Part shown: positions 1 to 9,880 of the stretch, one piece after another
Numbering within the stretch: the stretch's first letter is position 1
Layout: the number at the start of each line of letters is the position of its first letter
From: Forficula auricularia
Taxonomy: Eukaryota > Arthropoda > Insecta > Dermaptera > Forficulidae
Direction of reading: 5' to 3'
DNA length: 64,000 nt
NCBI GenBank assembly: GCA_024734495.1
Contig: JALMQS010000068.1
Span: forward strand, 2,078,075-2,142,074
Position numbers and translations under genes: made by a program
Notes under the pieces: model-generated
What the model was told of the DNA's origin: nothing
The model's database searches: none
The model's input: only the letters and a program-made list of their open reading frames with translations

Positions 1-115
1 TAATTGTGATAGAGACTTGAAACTTGGAGGATATTTTTTTATTTATTTCGAACCATATGAACCCTTGTCAGCGTAAAAATTCGAAAATACCAAAAATAAA
101 GACCTCTCTAATGTA
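1..115 (+). repeat. family H outer-arm fragment
   Basis: GTGATAGAGACTTGAAACTT, GGAGGATATTTTTTTATTTA, CGAAAATACCAAAAATAAAG matches the right outer arm at 12.19-12.30 kb. It is cut by the window edge. Confidence 0.5.
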
Positions 116-283
116 TATATATATATTATATATTTGTTTGAAAAAATAAATAAATAATATATATACACACATATTTATATATATATTTGATATATATAGG
201 TATTTATGTTTATTTGCATCAAGCAGAGGATAACCTCTTTGTTTCTCTTTATGAATCAACGACTCTGCTACTCTAGGCAAAAT
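113..283 (-). repeat. family A PLE-like foldback, partial
   Basis: Contains the family A end: TTTATTTGCATCAAGCAGAG, then CCTCTTTGTTTCTCTTTATG, then CGACTCTGCTACTCT-GGCAAAA. The ribozyme and the opposite arm are missing. The 70-residue open frame across it is accidental. Confidence 0.55.
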
Positions 284-654
284 AAAAACTTTTCAATTAA
301 TCTAAATAAATATTGAAAAAAACATGTCATTTTATTTTCATTACTATGAAACTTTTTAACAAAGTAATTTCATTTGAATAAAAAATAAAAATGAATCAAT
401 TACAAGTGTATTTAATAAATCTAAATTTTGAAAAAATGTAAGAAAGAAAAAGCAGTATGTATTTAAAGATTTTACAACAAGATTCAATACATGTTGAGCG
501 ATCTTAAATTATTAAATCAGTTTTTGGTGTTTGACTGATAACTTTTGTAAATGTCTTGAAATTTTTTAAAATTTGTATTTTATCGTATATATTTAAATTT
601 ATACACATTTTAAAAATATTGAATTTTTTTTCAAGAATCTTGAATTAACAGTCT

Positions 655-775
655 TGTTTTAGAAAAATTCTTGTAAAACGACTCTTGGTATCATTCTTGG
701 GTCTTGGTCATGGTCTTGTTAACTGAGTCTTGTTTTTGATATTGTTGTGAGTGATTTAGTCTTAGTCTTGGTGCA
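655..775 (+). repeat. TCTTGG-rich imperfect repeat
   Basis: Many irregular copies of TCTTG/TCTTGG. Low complexity, no gene. Confidence 0.5.
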
Positions 776-928
776 ATACTAAGACCCATAATTTAGATAA
801 TTTAGAACTTAAAATGAAAGAAATAATTTCGAAATGTTGTGTTCTATGATCTGATAACGACAGTGGTAAAAATCACCAGAGTGTCTTCTACTTAATTCGA
901 GTAGATATTAATAATTTGTATTATATGC

Positions 929-1000
929 CGGAAGGGTTGTATTCACCATCTCGGGTATAGAACTCAAGTACCAAAAACCAATCCTGACCAATGGCTATTC
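929..1000 (-). repeat. tRNA-like SINE, 3' part
   Basis: On the minus strand GAGTTCTATACCCGAGATGG, TGAATACAACCCTTCCGGCA, TATAAT lines up with the 38.4 kb copy. Only the T-arm half and tail are kept. Confidence 0.45.
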
Positions 1001-1147
1001 TCTTGATTCACGTTCATAGATTTTCCTCATATTTCCTATATTTTATTCATCAATATCTATTTTATTATGTTATCCAGTTATGATTAATTTCTTTCTCCTT
1101 GCATTTATAATTATACATTTCTTAATACATAATAATCAATAAAGGTT

Positions 1148-1485
1148 TGAGCATCTTCTTTTTGAAAATAGTTGGAATGTTTTTCAAAAATCAGCTCAGG
1201 TTCAGATTAATAAATCAATTTTAAAAGAGAAAGAATTTAATAATTTTTAGGACAGATTCTAAGATTTTAATAGAAATATTATTAAATTGCGATATCAGGT
1301 TAGACTCCTGGGGGGATGAATCCCCTCTGATATCGCAATTTAATAATATTTCTATTAAAATCTTAGAATCTGTCCTAAAAATTAAATTCTTTCTCTTTTA
1401 AAATTGATTTATTAATCTGAACCCGAGCTGATCTTGAAAAACATTCCAACCATTTTCAAAAAGAAGATGCTCAAATCTTTACTTT
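1148..1485. mobile_element. palindrome with tRNA-like B box at its centre
   Basis: The left arm runs from GAGCATCTTCTTTTTGAAAA to TATTAAATTGCGATATCAGG, and the right arm is its near-perfect inverse, about 140 bp each. The loop reads GGTTAGACTCCTGGGGGGAT, a B-box-like sequence. A partial duplicate of the right arm follows at 1703-1766 attached to a longer tRNA-like part. Confidence 0.65.
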
Positions 1486-1617
1486 TATATTTTAAATAGG
1501 AGGACTTGTATGAAAAACTTTTTTTTCATTTTAAGCTAAATTTTTTAATTTCCGTTATATATTAATGGAGTGAAGAATTTCTATGCTTATATCTTATATT
1601 GCGATTCAGAGAGAGGT

Positions 1618-1770
1618 TTTTTGTCTCGAGGGTGTGAGCTGACTGCCCGGAAAGCATGTTAGTTCTCAGGTTCGACTCCTGGAGGGATGAATCCCCTCTG
1701 ATATCGCAATTTAATAATATTTCTATTAAAATCTTAGAATCTGTCCTAAAAATTAAATTCTTTCTCCCAT
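1618..1770 (+). repeat. tRNA-like sequence fused to palindrome arm
   Basis: CTCGAGGGTGTGAGCTGACT (A-box-like), then CTCAGG-TTCGACT-CCTGGAG, a 5-bp T arm with a 7-nt loop of the form GGTTCGANTCC. It continues into CCCCTCTGATATCGCAATTT, identical to the right arm of the palindrome at 1.33-1.46 kb. No acceptor stem closes, so this is a SINE-type derivative, not a tRNA gene. Confidence 0.55.
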
Positions 1771-1779
1771 AATAATCAA

Positions 1780-3438
1780 TCTTAAAAATTTATTGGAAGG
1801 GCCGAAATTTTTCAAGGGCTTTTTAAGTGTTGCATTTTCTGATGAACTCCTACTTATTTTGTTTGCATTAAAAAAACATTAAAAATACTTCGTTATTAAA
1901 AATAAATATAACTCTTACGCCTAGGCGACTTATTGCCTCAATTTATTTATTTTAATAATATATTTAATACGTTTTTCTGTTTAGTTTTTAATTTTTAATT
2001 ATTTTTGTTCTGCTGAAGATGGCCAAGAAAAGAAACTAAGAAACTACCTACTAAGAGCAAATTAATATTTAATTACATTCAATTTATTTAAATTTGGTGG
2101 CAAATCTTTAAAGATTAGATAATATTTTTCTAATCCTTGAGATTTTCGTTCACTTGAAATTGGCATAGCACAAGCTAAGAGGTCAATCGTAATTGGAATG
2201 GATCTCGGAGAAAAATCAATTTGTAAACTCTTATTGATTTCTGTGTCAACAAATCAACTTTTCACTTTTCATTTTGAACCGATTGAATACACCCCTGCCT
2301 GTCTTTGGACATTTTTAATGTTCGCTGCTCTTGGTCTTGTCGTTGTTAAATGTAATCAATGTTCCAAACCCCGGAATCCCATTTTGGAAAGTGAAATGGA
2401 ATTAAATTTTCATTTCGATCCCATGTTGCTATTAACCGCATCCAATGATCTCTGAGCATTGGGCTTTTAAGATTTCCAAAGCAATTGGACCTTGTTACTT
2501 TTTACCAGTGTTATGTCCATTCTTTTCTACTTCTACGATTTATTCTCTTTGTCAACTCCAAATAGTACACCTTGCTAATTATTTTCATGAACAAAATCAT
2601 TTCTATGTAAATTTCTTTCGACTATCTACTTATATGTACAATAAACTATGGGAGTGTTGTATATATTTTGAATAAATTAAGGCGTTTATAAACTCTCCAA
2701 TTTATTTCAACACAATTTAATCAAAGCCTTTGTAATTATATCGTGAGAGGGCGGAAGAATTCGTTTATGTCTGTTGTTTTTTGAAGTTAATTAATTGAGT
2801 TAATATTGGACTGGGAAAGATAAAATTATTCGATTTTCTTATAATTAATTAGCAAGTTAAAGAATAACGTAATAGGCAACCGTTTTAATTGTTGCCTAAG
2901 GAGCAATTTTCCTGGGGTCTAATGTTATTACAGTAATTGAATTTATTGCCCCCTCCCCCCTATTTGAGACTTTTCGAAATTCCTTCCTAAACCCATTAGT
3001 TTCGTTTTGATACCATAACATTTAAATGATTATTGTTCGAATGGATTGAATAATCTTTGCGGATAACGTATCACCCTTAGAAACGAGAGATATTTAGGCG
3101 ACTGTTGATAAAGAACAGGAAACAAGAGCAATACAAGTAGTTTTTGAAATATCAATGTGCTCAGCTTTATTAGACAAGTTCTTAAAGATAATCAATTAAT
3201 TTCAGCTTGAAATTGCTTTCGGGCTCCCGCTTGTTGGAAATAAACAGTTTATCTAAGCTTTATATAAACAGTTGAGAGAAAATAATGCGATGGAAAATTT
3301 GGTTGAATAATATAAAACAATAATATTTATATTCAATTTCAATGTACTTATCAAAGACATTTTCTAAAACTACCATATCTCACGTAAGTGTTGCCATTTT
3401 CAATCATCTCCATTGTTATTTATTTTCGATCCTTTTTA
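1780..3438. other. no gene seen
   Basis: AT-rich sequence downstream of the collagen exons. Frames at 2198 (85 codons) and 2445 (76 codons) resemble no family. Confidence 0.5.
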
Positions 3439-3587
3439 TTTAATTGAAAAGTTTTTGTTTTGCCGAGAGTAGCAGAGTTGTTGATTCACAAAGAGAAACA
3501 AAGGGGTTGTCCTCTGCTTGATGCAAATAAACATACACACATATATATCGAAATGATATATCTGTATATATACATTTATTTGTTTGA

Positions 3588-3622
3588 GACTATAGTTTCG
3601 AAGACTTGGTCTTCATCATCAG
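3588..3622 (-). ncRNA. hammerhead ribozyme, family A
   Basis: Minus strand order: CUGAUGA, one extra U, stem II GAAGAC/GUCUUC (6 perfect pairs) with CAA loop, GAAAC, UAUA, GUC cleavage site. ACUAUAGU is self-complementary, so stem III can form three pairs with a strained 2-nt loop, or eight pairs between two molecules. Stem I shows only A-U and G-C before opening. All universally conserved core residues are present. Confidence 0.65.
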
Positions 3623-3703
3623 TCTTTCTTCAATTATAAATGTTTTTCATGGAGTCAATATCATATGGATATTGACTCCATGAAAACATTTATAATTGAA
3701 GAA

Positions 3704-3737
3704 AACGATGATGAACCAAGTCTTCGAAACTATAGTC
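3704..3737 (+). ncRNA. decayed hammerhead, family A right arm
   Basis: Partner of the 3588-3622 ribozyme. The box is ACGAUGA instead of CUGAUGA and stem II has lost three bases on its 5' side, while GUCUUC-GAAACUAUAGUC is intact. Probably inactive. Confidence 0.5.
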
Positions 3738-4085
3738 TCAAACAAATAAATAATATATATACAGATATATCATCTCGATATATATGTGTGTATGTTTATT
3801 TGCATCAAGCAGAGGACAACCTCTTTGATTCTCTTTGTCCTTTTTATTTATTTTTTATTTAGTTGTCTTCGGATACTAAATCCATTTAGCCAGTTTCTAT
3901 TGAGTATGATAGTTTTTATCATGAGTTACTAGTTTTAGTTAGGGAACCGTATTTTAGCCAGTCAATATTTTTTTTATTCTGCTGCGAACAAGCACTGAAA
4001 AAAAAACGTATGGTTTGATGATTGTTTTTATTTTTAAGTTTTGTATTTATTTTAATTATACATAACAATCAATAAATTTTTTTTC

Positions 4086-4215
4086 AATATATATATATAT
4101 ATATATACCTATATATATATGTTTTTTGTATCAAATAGAGGACAACCTGATTGATTTCTCTTTATAAATCACTAACTCTGTTGCTCTCGCCAAAACAAAA
4201 TATTTTCAATTAACC
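4086..4215 (-). repeat. family A fragment
   Basis: TA-rich tract followed by the family A end in minus orientation: TATCAAATAGAGGACAACCT, TTGATTTCTCTTTATAAATC, CTCTGTTGCTCTCGCCAAAA. Ribozyme part absent. Confidence 0.55.
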
Positions 4216-5228
4216 ATTTTTGCCATTTTTAATTTAATTTTTTCGAAAAGAGTACAGATATTTAATGTATTAAACATACATCTTATCATTTGGACCTCCA
4301 CTGCTCAAAACTGTCTTCAGAAGCATTTACATCTGTCAAATTTCAGTTCCACAGAAATGGTAATTTTTTATTTTTTCAACCCTTTAAAATTGTTTTAAAA
4401 ATCGTTCTTAGCAAGAATTTACGTATAATAAGTAACGTCCAAACAAAAATTCCAGTTTCTAGCCACATTGGTTTCTCAAAACCCGTGATTTTTTTCTTTG
4501 TTTTGCCTCTTTGAAATTTTAATTTTTAAAAGAGCATCTTAAGCCTTAGTCATTTGTTGTCTTCACTTCATGCCATATTTTATTAAAGTGATAACTACTA
4601 TAGATTGCTTGTGCCTGAGATTCAAAAACCAAATTCAACTTAATCAACAATTGTACAACACCTGCTACATAAAATACCTACCGGACCACTGAAATGTATC
4701 TAAAATATAAATACTATCTGCTTGGGCACGTGAATAAAACTTGCATTGGAGCTGGAATGGATTCTCCTGTTTCAATTTATCCACAACCTGAGCAATTGGC
4801 CATTATGTAGTTTCCACCATTCAATTATTTCCTCCCCAGTCCCATAAATCTTGCAACGAATTTATTTTCAAATATCAACAATTTCTATTTCTAACCGACC
4901 GAATAGAACCATGACTTTTGATAAGCCAATCAATTATTTTATTTGCCAATGAATTTCCATATATATTTTAAATTGATATTTTGTGAATCGCTCTTTGTTG
5001 AAGAAATATACAAGAATAAAATATTAAACAAACAAGTGCAGTTTTAACGAAATCAATCTTTCCAAAAGAGAGGGGTTGGAAATTGAAAGCGAACCAAACG
5101 TAGTTGAAGATTTTGATTGAATCTTCTCAATAAATAAATAAAAAAAATAAATAAAAAAATAATCTCCCTTTTCAATGTCTATAATATTCAATTTTCTAAT
5201 CTCATGAAATGTTTCTTATTAGATTGAT
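4216..5228. other. no gene seen
   Basis: AT-rich, apparently unique sequence. One 74-codon frame at 4290 without recognisable features. Confidence 0.5.
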
Positions 5229-5289
5229 TAAAGGAGACAATAAAAGTGTCTTCTGCTGGAAAAATAATTTTTTTATTTATTTAAAAAGA

Positions 5290-5332
5290 GACTATAATTT
5301 AGAACTTTAGAGGACTTTGCCCTCTTCATCAG
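5290..5332 (-). ncRNA. decayed hammerhead, family B left arm
   Basis: CUGAUGA and stem II (GAGGGC/GUCCUC) remain but GAAAC has become UAAAG with an inserted octamer before UUAUAGUC. Inactive. Confidence 0.45.
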
Positions 5333-5417
5333 TCTATTATTATTACAATTGATTCACAGGAATTGATGTAGGTAAGTACATTTCCTACATCAATTTCTGT
5401 GAATCAAATGTAATAGA

Positions 5418-5452
5418 CTGATGAAGAGTGCAAAGTCCTCGAAACTATAGTC
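5418..5452 (+). ncRNA. hammerhead ribozyme, family B
   Basis: CUGAUGA, extra A, stem II GAGUGC/GUCCUC with AAA loop (one or two weak pairs), GAAAC, UAUA, GUC. Core intact. Stem I is limited to A-U then open. Slightly mutated compared with the 12.8 kb copy. Confidence 0.55.
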
Positions 5453-5808
5453 TTTTTATAAATAAAAAAATTATTTTTCCAGCAGAAGACACACTCTTTT
5501 ATTGTCACCTTTAATTTATAAAAATTCTGCTACTCTCGGCAAAAAGAAACTTTCAATTTAATTAGAGCAAGTGGTCCTCAAATAATCTCTGTGTTGTGCA
5601 TTCTACTAATTATTCATTTACACTATTTATTTTGCGTCCCAATTTTTTTAGCACCGTCCCGCATTTGAATTGTAAATTTCTCGCAACTCTAGTTAAAGCG
5701 GCCACAAAAGCCATAGAGGCTAGCTCCTACTTTTCAGAAATATTCAACATTTTTGTAATTTTTGTTTTTCAGAGGATGAGGAACAAAATAAGTGCTTGTT
5801 TATGACTT

Positions 5809-5866
5809 ATCAATTGCAACGTTTCGCCACTATGTAAATCAATTGCAACGTTTCGCCACTATATAA
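5809..5866 (-). repeat. tandem half-hammerhead repeats in PLE left arm
   Basis: Two head-to-tail copies of a unit of about 29 bp, each reading on the minus strand AGUGGC-GAAAC-GUU-GCAAUUG. That is the 3' half of the ribozyme found intact at 6734. The CUGANGA half is missing in both, so neither can fold alone. Partial tandem pseudo-LTRs are a known feature of PLE insertions. Confidence 0.55.
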
Positions 5867-5896
5867 AAGGATTGTGAGATTTCGAACAAAGGTAAA

Positions 5897-6130
5897 GTGG
5901 GCCAAACAGCATTAGCTACGCATAGATTTGAAGAGAATCATAATTTTGATTTCGATGGAGTGACAATACTCGATTATGAGCAAAACCTGTTTAAGAGAGA
6001 GCTAAGTGAAATGATCTATATATATTTATTAAATGACTCTATGAACTTCAGGACAGACACGAACAATTTAAGTTGTATATATAATAATTTATTGAATAAT
6101 TATAGGGTTCGTAATAATAAAAAACGATGA
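5897..6130 (+). pseudogene. PLE GIY-YIG endonuclease, C-terminal fragment
   Basis: The frame has 77 codons and its track start is a GTG, so it is the truncated end of a longer protein rather than a real start. Recognisable pieces are LATHRFEENHNFDFDGVTIL, then a KRELSEMIYI segment, then RTDTNNLSCIYNNLL. This order (His-rich HNFDF, ILDYE, KR-SEM, RTDT-NLS-IYN-LL) is the conserved tail of Penelope-like retroelement proteins downstream of the GIY-YIG core. The fragment keeps an intact frame but lacks the GIY-YIG residues and the whole RT domain, so it is not functional. The family call rests on motif recall; a protein search would settle it. Confidence 0.7.
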
Positions 6131-6733
6131 AAAAAGAAAGGATTAAATACTTAAATTTTGGTGTTGGACTTGTGGTGTATGAGTGAAAAAATGTAAATAG
6201 TAATATATTAATTTTAAAAGAGCCTAATGACATAATGATTGAAATTTAATGTATTGATTCTTCGGAAACTATTATAAAGATTATTATTATTTTTATATAG
6301 TAGTATGTTGAACCTTTTGAGATCATTTGAATTTGACCAACGTAGAGTAATAAAGATAAATTAATTTATAAAGGAAAAAATTCCCGTCGCTTGTATATAT
6401 ATGTTTTAAGATATTTTGACTGATTTTTGTATATAGTTGTACATTGTAAATAGTTTTATAATATTTTGACTAATTTTGAAATGTTTTTAATTTTACCAGT
6501 GAAATTGTAAAAGTTATGATTGTATATTTTTTGATATTGGTGTTTTTGAGTTGTTGATGATAAAATAGAGATGTATTCGAGTGTCTGTATGTATATTAAT
6601 GGCAGAGCTTAAAAAAATGACAAAGTGTTTGGAGCTTTATTTATCAAGGTATATATGAAATTGATTTTGATTTGAGTGAATTTTTGTTTTTGAATGTGTT
6701 TTTTTGATATATGTATTTGCTCCTTTGTAGAGC

Positions 6734-6766
6734 CTGAAGAAGCTGCAATAAAAGTGGCGAAACGTT
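6734..6766 (+). ncRNA. hammerhead ribozyme motif, PLE arm
   Basis: In order: CUGAAGA box (6734-6740), one unpaired A, stem II GCUGC/GUGGC closed by an AAUAAAA loop, GAAAC, then GUU as the cleavage triplet. Stem III is only the self-complementary ACGU. Stem I starts with C-G and G-C, then opens into an internal loop. It sits just downstream of the PLE endonuclease remnant, where PLE ribozymes are expected. The GUU site should be less active than GUC. Self-cleavage would probably need two copies pairing through ACGU. Confidence 0.6.
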
Positions 6767-6830
6767 GCAATTGACAACTCGCAAACACACACTTATTCTG
6801 TTCCTCATCCTCTGAAAAACAAAAATTACA

Positions 6831-7534
6831 TTAATAAATTATGGAACTTAATCCCAATGATGATTCAACATTTTGTTTGTTATATTATATAGAAATATTA
6901 ATTAATAGTTTCCCTGAAAATATTCTTGAAGAAAAATTATTTAAATACCTATTTATAAATACACTTGAATAATAGAATACTTTTAGGAAAGTGATATTAT
7001 TGAAGAGTGAAATTTTTGTAAAATGACAACATAAATGGATTTTACTTTTTAATTTTTATTATAAAAAAAATTAATATAATTCACAAAGTTTTCAAGTTGT
7101 TCATATCACTTGAAACGATTACATGATTAGTTATTGAAACTCAATTTAGATATTATATTAATGTTTTTATAATAATAAAAAAAAACTTTTAAACTTGAAA
7201 AAATGAAAACCTTCAAATTTGGCTTATAACATGTTATTTTTTTATCGAGAGTATCCTAAGCTTTTGGCATAAAATACAAAAAGCATAGACTTAGAAAAGT
7301 AAATTTGAGTTTAAAACATTTCTTGAAGTGTTTATTATAATAGATTTAATATTTTTTTGTGTAGTTTTTGTCATTTGTAAACATTTTCATGAAAATTATA
7401 TACGTATAATTAAATATTTTTATAGTAAAATTTAGTTGTATTTTATGAAATGTTATACTCTTCTAGACAAAGATTAAAATTTTCTAATTAAATAATAAAT
7501 AAAATGTTTACTATTTGAAATCTGGAAACTTTAC
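6831..7534. other. intron or 3' flank next to collagen exon
   Basis: Very AT-rich, nothing recognisable. It begins right after the PLE relic and ends at the GTAAAG donor of the collagen exon. Confidence 0.5.
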
Positions 7535-7570
7535 CGGAAATCCATTTTTGCCTGGAGGACCCATTGGACC
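7535..7570 (-). CDS. collagen triple-helix exon, 36 nt
   Basis: Read on the minus strand, a TTTATTTCAG acceptor is followed by a 36-nt open exon and a GTAAAG donor. It encodes GPMGPPGKNGFP, four perfect Gly-X-Y triplets, in phase 0 at both ends. A multiple of 9 nt beginning with an intact Gly codon is the classical layout of collagen helix exons. The exon would be downstream of the 25.4 kb exon in the same gene, which ends in phase 0, so the two could be spliced directly, or other small exons between them may have escaped me. Proline in both X and Y positions fits a secreted or membrane-anchored collagen. Which collagen type cannot be told from 12 residues. Confidence 0.8.
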
Positions 7571-8499
7571 CTGAAATAAAAAATGAACTTGATCAAGCAA
7601 AAAGTACATTGTGCAAAGAAATAAAAATAAATAAGTAAATAAAACAATGAGAGAAAAAAAAATCAAAAAAATATACAAACCTATGGATGACGTTAAAAAA
7701 ATTAGATTCTAAAGATTATTAAATAATCTTTTACAATTAGAATCGTTGAAAAAGAACAATGATTTGATTTGAATCATAAAAATTGAAAATTCACGCTAAG
7801 AGCTTATCCCTTTGGATAGTTATAATCTCAAATGCACTTCTTCATTTTTAATAACCAGGTTATTTGGAAAATTATTTGAATGAAATAAACTGTAAAAACA
7901 AGATTAGCCATCTTGTGTTTATTAGATGACCATCTGAAATAACAATGAATATAATGCTGACTTACATATAGTATTTGCAATAAAAGATCTGAGTTAATAT
8001 TTAAATTTATTCTCGTCTATTACAGAAATTAAGTAAACATATATATTCAAATTCTAAAATGAAATTCTGTGGGCGTTTCTCTAAGGCGTTCCACTCGATA
8101 ATTCAAGGGTCTTTCGAGATCCATAGGGGCTGCATCTTACTGGTGCGGGACCCCTTCTTGCATTCGATTGCATTAAAAAAAACAACAACTCCAGAAATAG
8201 GAAGTGATAATTCGTAAAATGTTAAGAAATTCAATTTACCTCTGAATGGACGATATGTGGAGCTTATGATCAGATCCCTTGGATTTTACTAATGAACATT
8301 TTACTACTATAAAATAACTTATATCAAAAGCTTAATTAACAAATTTTTATATAAAGAAAGAGAATTGTGCACAAAGAATTTTATTATCAATGGAAATTGA
8401 CGAATCATTTTATCATTTAGGCATTTTACTTTTACCTATCAATTTTAAGAGAAATCTAAATATTGGATGAGCTGGAAAAGTTGAATTAGAATTTTTGCC
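7571..8499. other. intron sequence, no features
   Basis: AT-rich apart from a short GC richer part at 8085-8160. No exon signature. Confidence 0.5.
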
Positions 8500-8960
8500 G
8501 GGATATAGATACATAGACACGAAACAATATTTTTAATAAAAGCTTGTAAAAATCGCTATGCTTAACAAGAATGTGGATTTTTTTAACTCGATTAAAAAGC
8601 CCACTGAACACGAAGCTTTTTTTTGGAGTGGGAGCTCTCTGTTTGCAATTTGGAGGATTGTGGGGGTCGAAATGACGTCACTGCTGGCTGTCTTTCTGGC
8701 TAGCTTGCCTGATTTAAAAGCTAGGAGATGTTCTATTTCTGCTAGCAACAAGCAGACAAAAAATTATTAAAACAAGCCTCGTGTGCAGCGGCCTTAAAGG
8801 AACTAATTTGAAAGAGGAAAATTGATAGGATGACTTTAAAAAAAGTCGACGTTGTAAGTGAAAGCCGTGTGGTACACACACCAGGTTGTTGAAACATTGA
8901 TCATTGCATAGGAAGTAGACAAAAACATAGAGCACATATTTAGATGAAGACAAGCGAAAT
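8500..8960. other. non-repeat stretch with CRE-like site
   Basis: More complex sequence than its surroundings, with a perfect TGACGTCA palindrome near 8673 and AGCAGCGGCCTT-type GC at 8786. The overlapping frames of 70-79 codons on both strands are unrecognised. It could be a decayed DNA element or intronic regulatory DNA. Confidence 0.2.
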
Positions 8961-9415
8961 TTCTTTGTTTCCAGATGTCCTTCCTCCCTTGTCCTTTTAT
9001 TTTTTGAAATTCAGCTTTTATTTTGGTGTAGAATTTACCATAATCGTTTCTCTCTTGCTTTTCTGTATTTTATAATTAAAATTTACCTCCATCATGGATA
9101 TGAATTAAAGTTGAAATATTCATTTAAAAGAGCGAGATGAGCATAATAAAATTACTTTTAAATCATTTAATTGGACTAAGTGAATCTTGTCGCATTTATT
9201 ACCTTAAGACCTCTCAAAGAGTATCTCTTTTGAATTTTAGAAAATCTCTTTTGACTTAATACAAAAACATTTAAATTCGTTTGTAAACATTAGTTACTTT
9301 CGATTGATTTCAATCATCACTTCTAATTAATAAAGAGAAATCAATAAGGTTGTCCTCTGCTTAATGCAAATAAACACACACACACATTTATATCTATCTA
9401 TCTATACTTATTATA

Positions 9416-9597
9416 ATCGGCGCGACGACGTGATTTTTTTAATTTTAAAACCCACTAATAGCTCATGACAAATACAATTTATTAAAATTAGGAAATCTAA
9501 ATTAATATTTTAAACTGCGGAGTCCAGGGGGCGTATATATATATATTTAAATGATGCTCTGAGACGATTCGTCTCATAGAGCAGGTAACAAAAGTTT
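9416..9597. mobile_element. 182-bp insertion with 10-bp flanking direct repeats
   Basis: The direct repeat ACTTATTATA occurs at 9406-9415 and 9598-9607, exactly bracketing this segment. Inside are a GC-rich start (CGGCGCGACGACGTG) and a hairpin near the right end (CTCTGAGAC/GTCTCATAGAG). It interrupts a family A repeat, so it inserted later. A 10-bp duplication fits a retroposed SINE or Mutator-like element; a Helitron is less likely because of the duplication. I cannot assign a class. Confidence 0.5.
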
Positions 9598-9659
9598 ACT
9601 TATTATATAATAAATATATACTAAGTGCAGTAGTAATAATATATAATTTATACGTTAGA

Positions 9660-9698
9660 GACTAGGTATAGTTTCGAAGGTTTGACCTTCATCATCAG
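9660..9698 (-). ncRNA. hammerhead ribozyme with full stem III, family A
   Basis: Minus strand: CUGAUGA, one extra U, stem II GAAGGU/ACCUUC with loop CAA, GAAAC, then stem III ACUA/UAGU closed by a UACC tetraloop, then C of GUC. The 4-nt loop lets stem III fold within one molecule, unlike other copies where it is a bare palindrome. Stem I is poor. Either an ancestral version or a chance 4-base insertion in ACUAUAGU. Confidence 0.6.
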
Positions 9699-9834
9699 TT
9701 TTTTAATTAAAAATTATTTATCTGTTATTTCTCATGGGTTCAAATACCTGATTGGATAAAGGTAAATTTGTTTTTGTTTGCATAATAGCGAGCTGCTCAT
9801 ATAACGAACGCGTGTTATGTGACTACCGATGCAC

Positions 9835-9880
9835 ACCCGACTCTGCCCTCTCAGGTCTACTTTTTTTATGGATCCCAATA
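9835..9880 (+). repeat. segment shared with 48.47 kb
   Basis: CCCGACTCTGCCCTCTCAGG and TTTATGGATCCCAATA also occur, with small changes, at 48470-48517. Confidence 0.45.

Larger units (their letters stand above)
3439..3840. mobile_element. family A foldback, nearly complete
   Basis: The left arm begins TTGCCGAGAGTAGCAGAGTT, followed by TTCACAAAGAGAAACAAAGG, TGTCCTCTGCTTGATGCAAA, an AT-rich spacer and a minus-strand ribozyme. The centre is a perfect palindrome of TCATGGAGTCAATATC around 3664. The right arm repeats all this inverted up to the TGATTCTCTTTGTC segment, where it is truncated. Total about 400 bp. No protein is encoded; the 65-codon frame at 3665 reads through the right arm. Confidence 0.7.
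5229..5560. mobile_element. family B PLE-like foldback
   Basis: Arms: AAAGGAGACAATAAAAGTGT, CTTCTGCTGGAAAAATAATT, a stretch of T/A, a ribozyme and then ACAATTGATTCACAGGAATT near the centre (about 5365), all repeated inverted. The right end continues to TTCTGCTACTCTCGGCAAAA and AAACTTTCAATTT, the same terminus as family A. No protein. Confidence 0.7.
5755..6830 (+). mobile_element. truncated Penelope-like element with inverted arms
   Basis: A 1.08 kb unit bounded by inverted repeats: 5755-5794 (GAGGATGAGGAACA core) pairs with 6790-6830 (TGTTCCTCATCC core), and CAATTGCAACGTTTCGCCAC at 5811-5830 pairs with GTGGCGAAACGTTGCAATTG near 6754-6773. Between them is a frame matching the C-terminal end of a PLE endonuclease (separate entry). 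PLEs often carry pseudo-LTRs in inverted arrangement and hammerhead motifs within them, and both are present here. The left arm contains a tandem duplication of about 29 bp (5809-5866). The reverse transcriptase part is missing, so this is a 5'-truncated relic. Confidence 0.75.
9332..9780. mobile_element. family A foldback left half, interrupted
   Basis: Starts with AAAGAGAAATCAATAAGGTT and TGTCCTCTGCTTAATGCAAA, then an AT/CA tract, a 182-bp foreign insertion (9416-9597), the minus-strand ribozyme at 9660-9698 and the family centre (TTTCTCATGGGTTCAAATAC, GATTGGATA). The centre matches that at 19.98 kb. The right arm is missing. Confidence 0.6.

Noticed and set aside
1660..1705. Genuine tRNA gene
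   Set aside because: Only the T arm is sound; no acceptor stem or anticodon arm closes around it.
2198..2675. Two adjacent frames of 85 and 76 codons
   Set aside because: No recognisable domain, and the overlap is only a few bases without splice logic.
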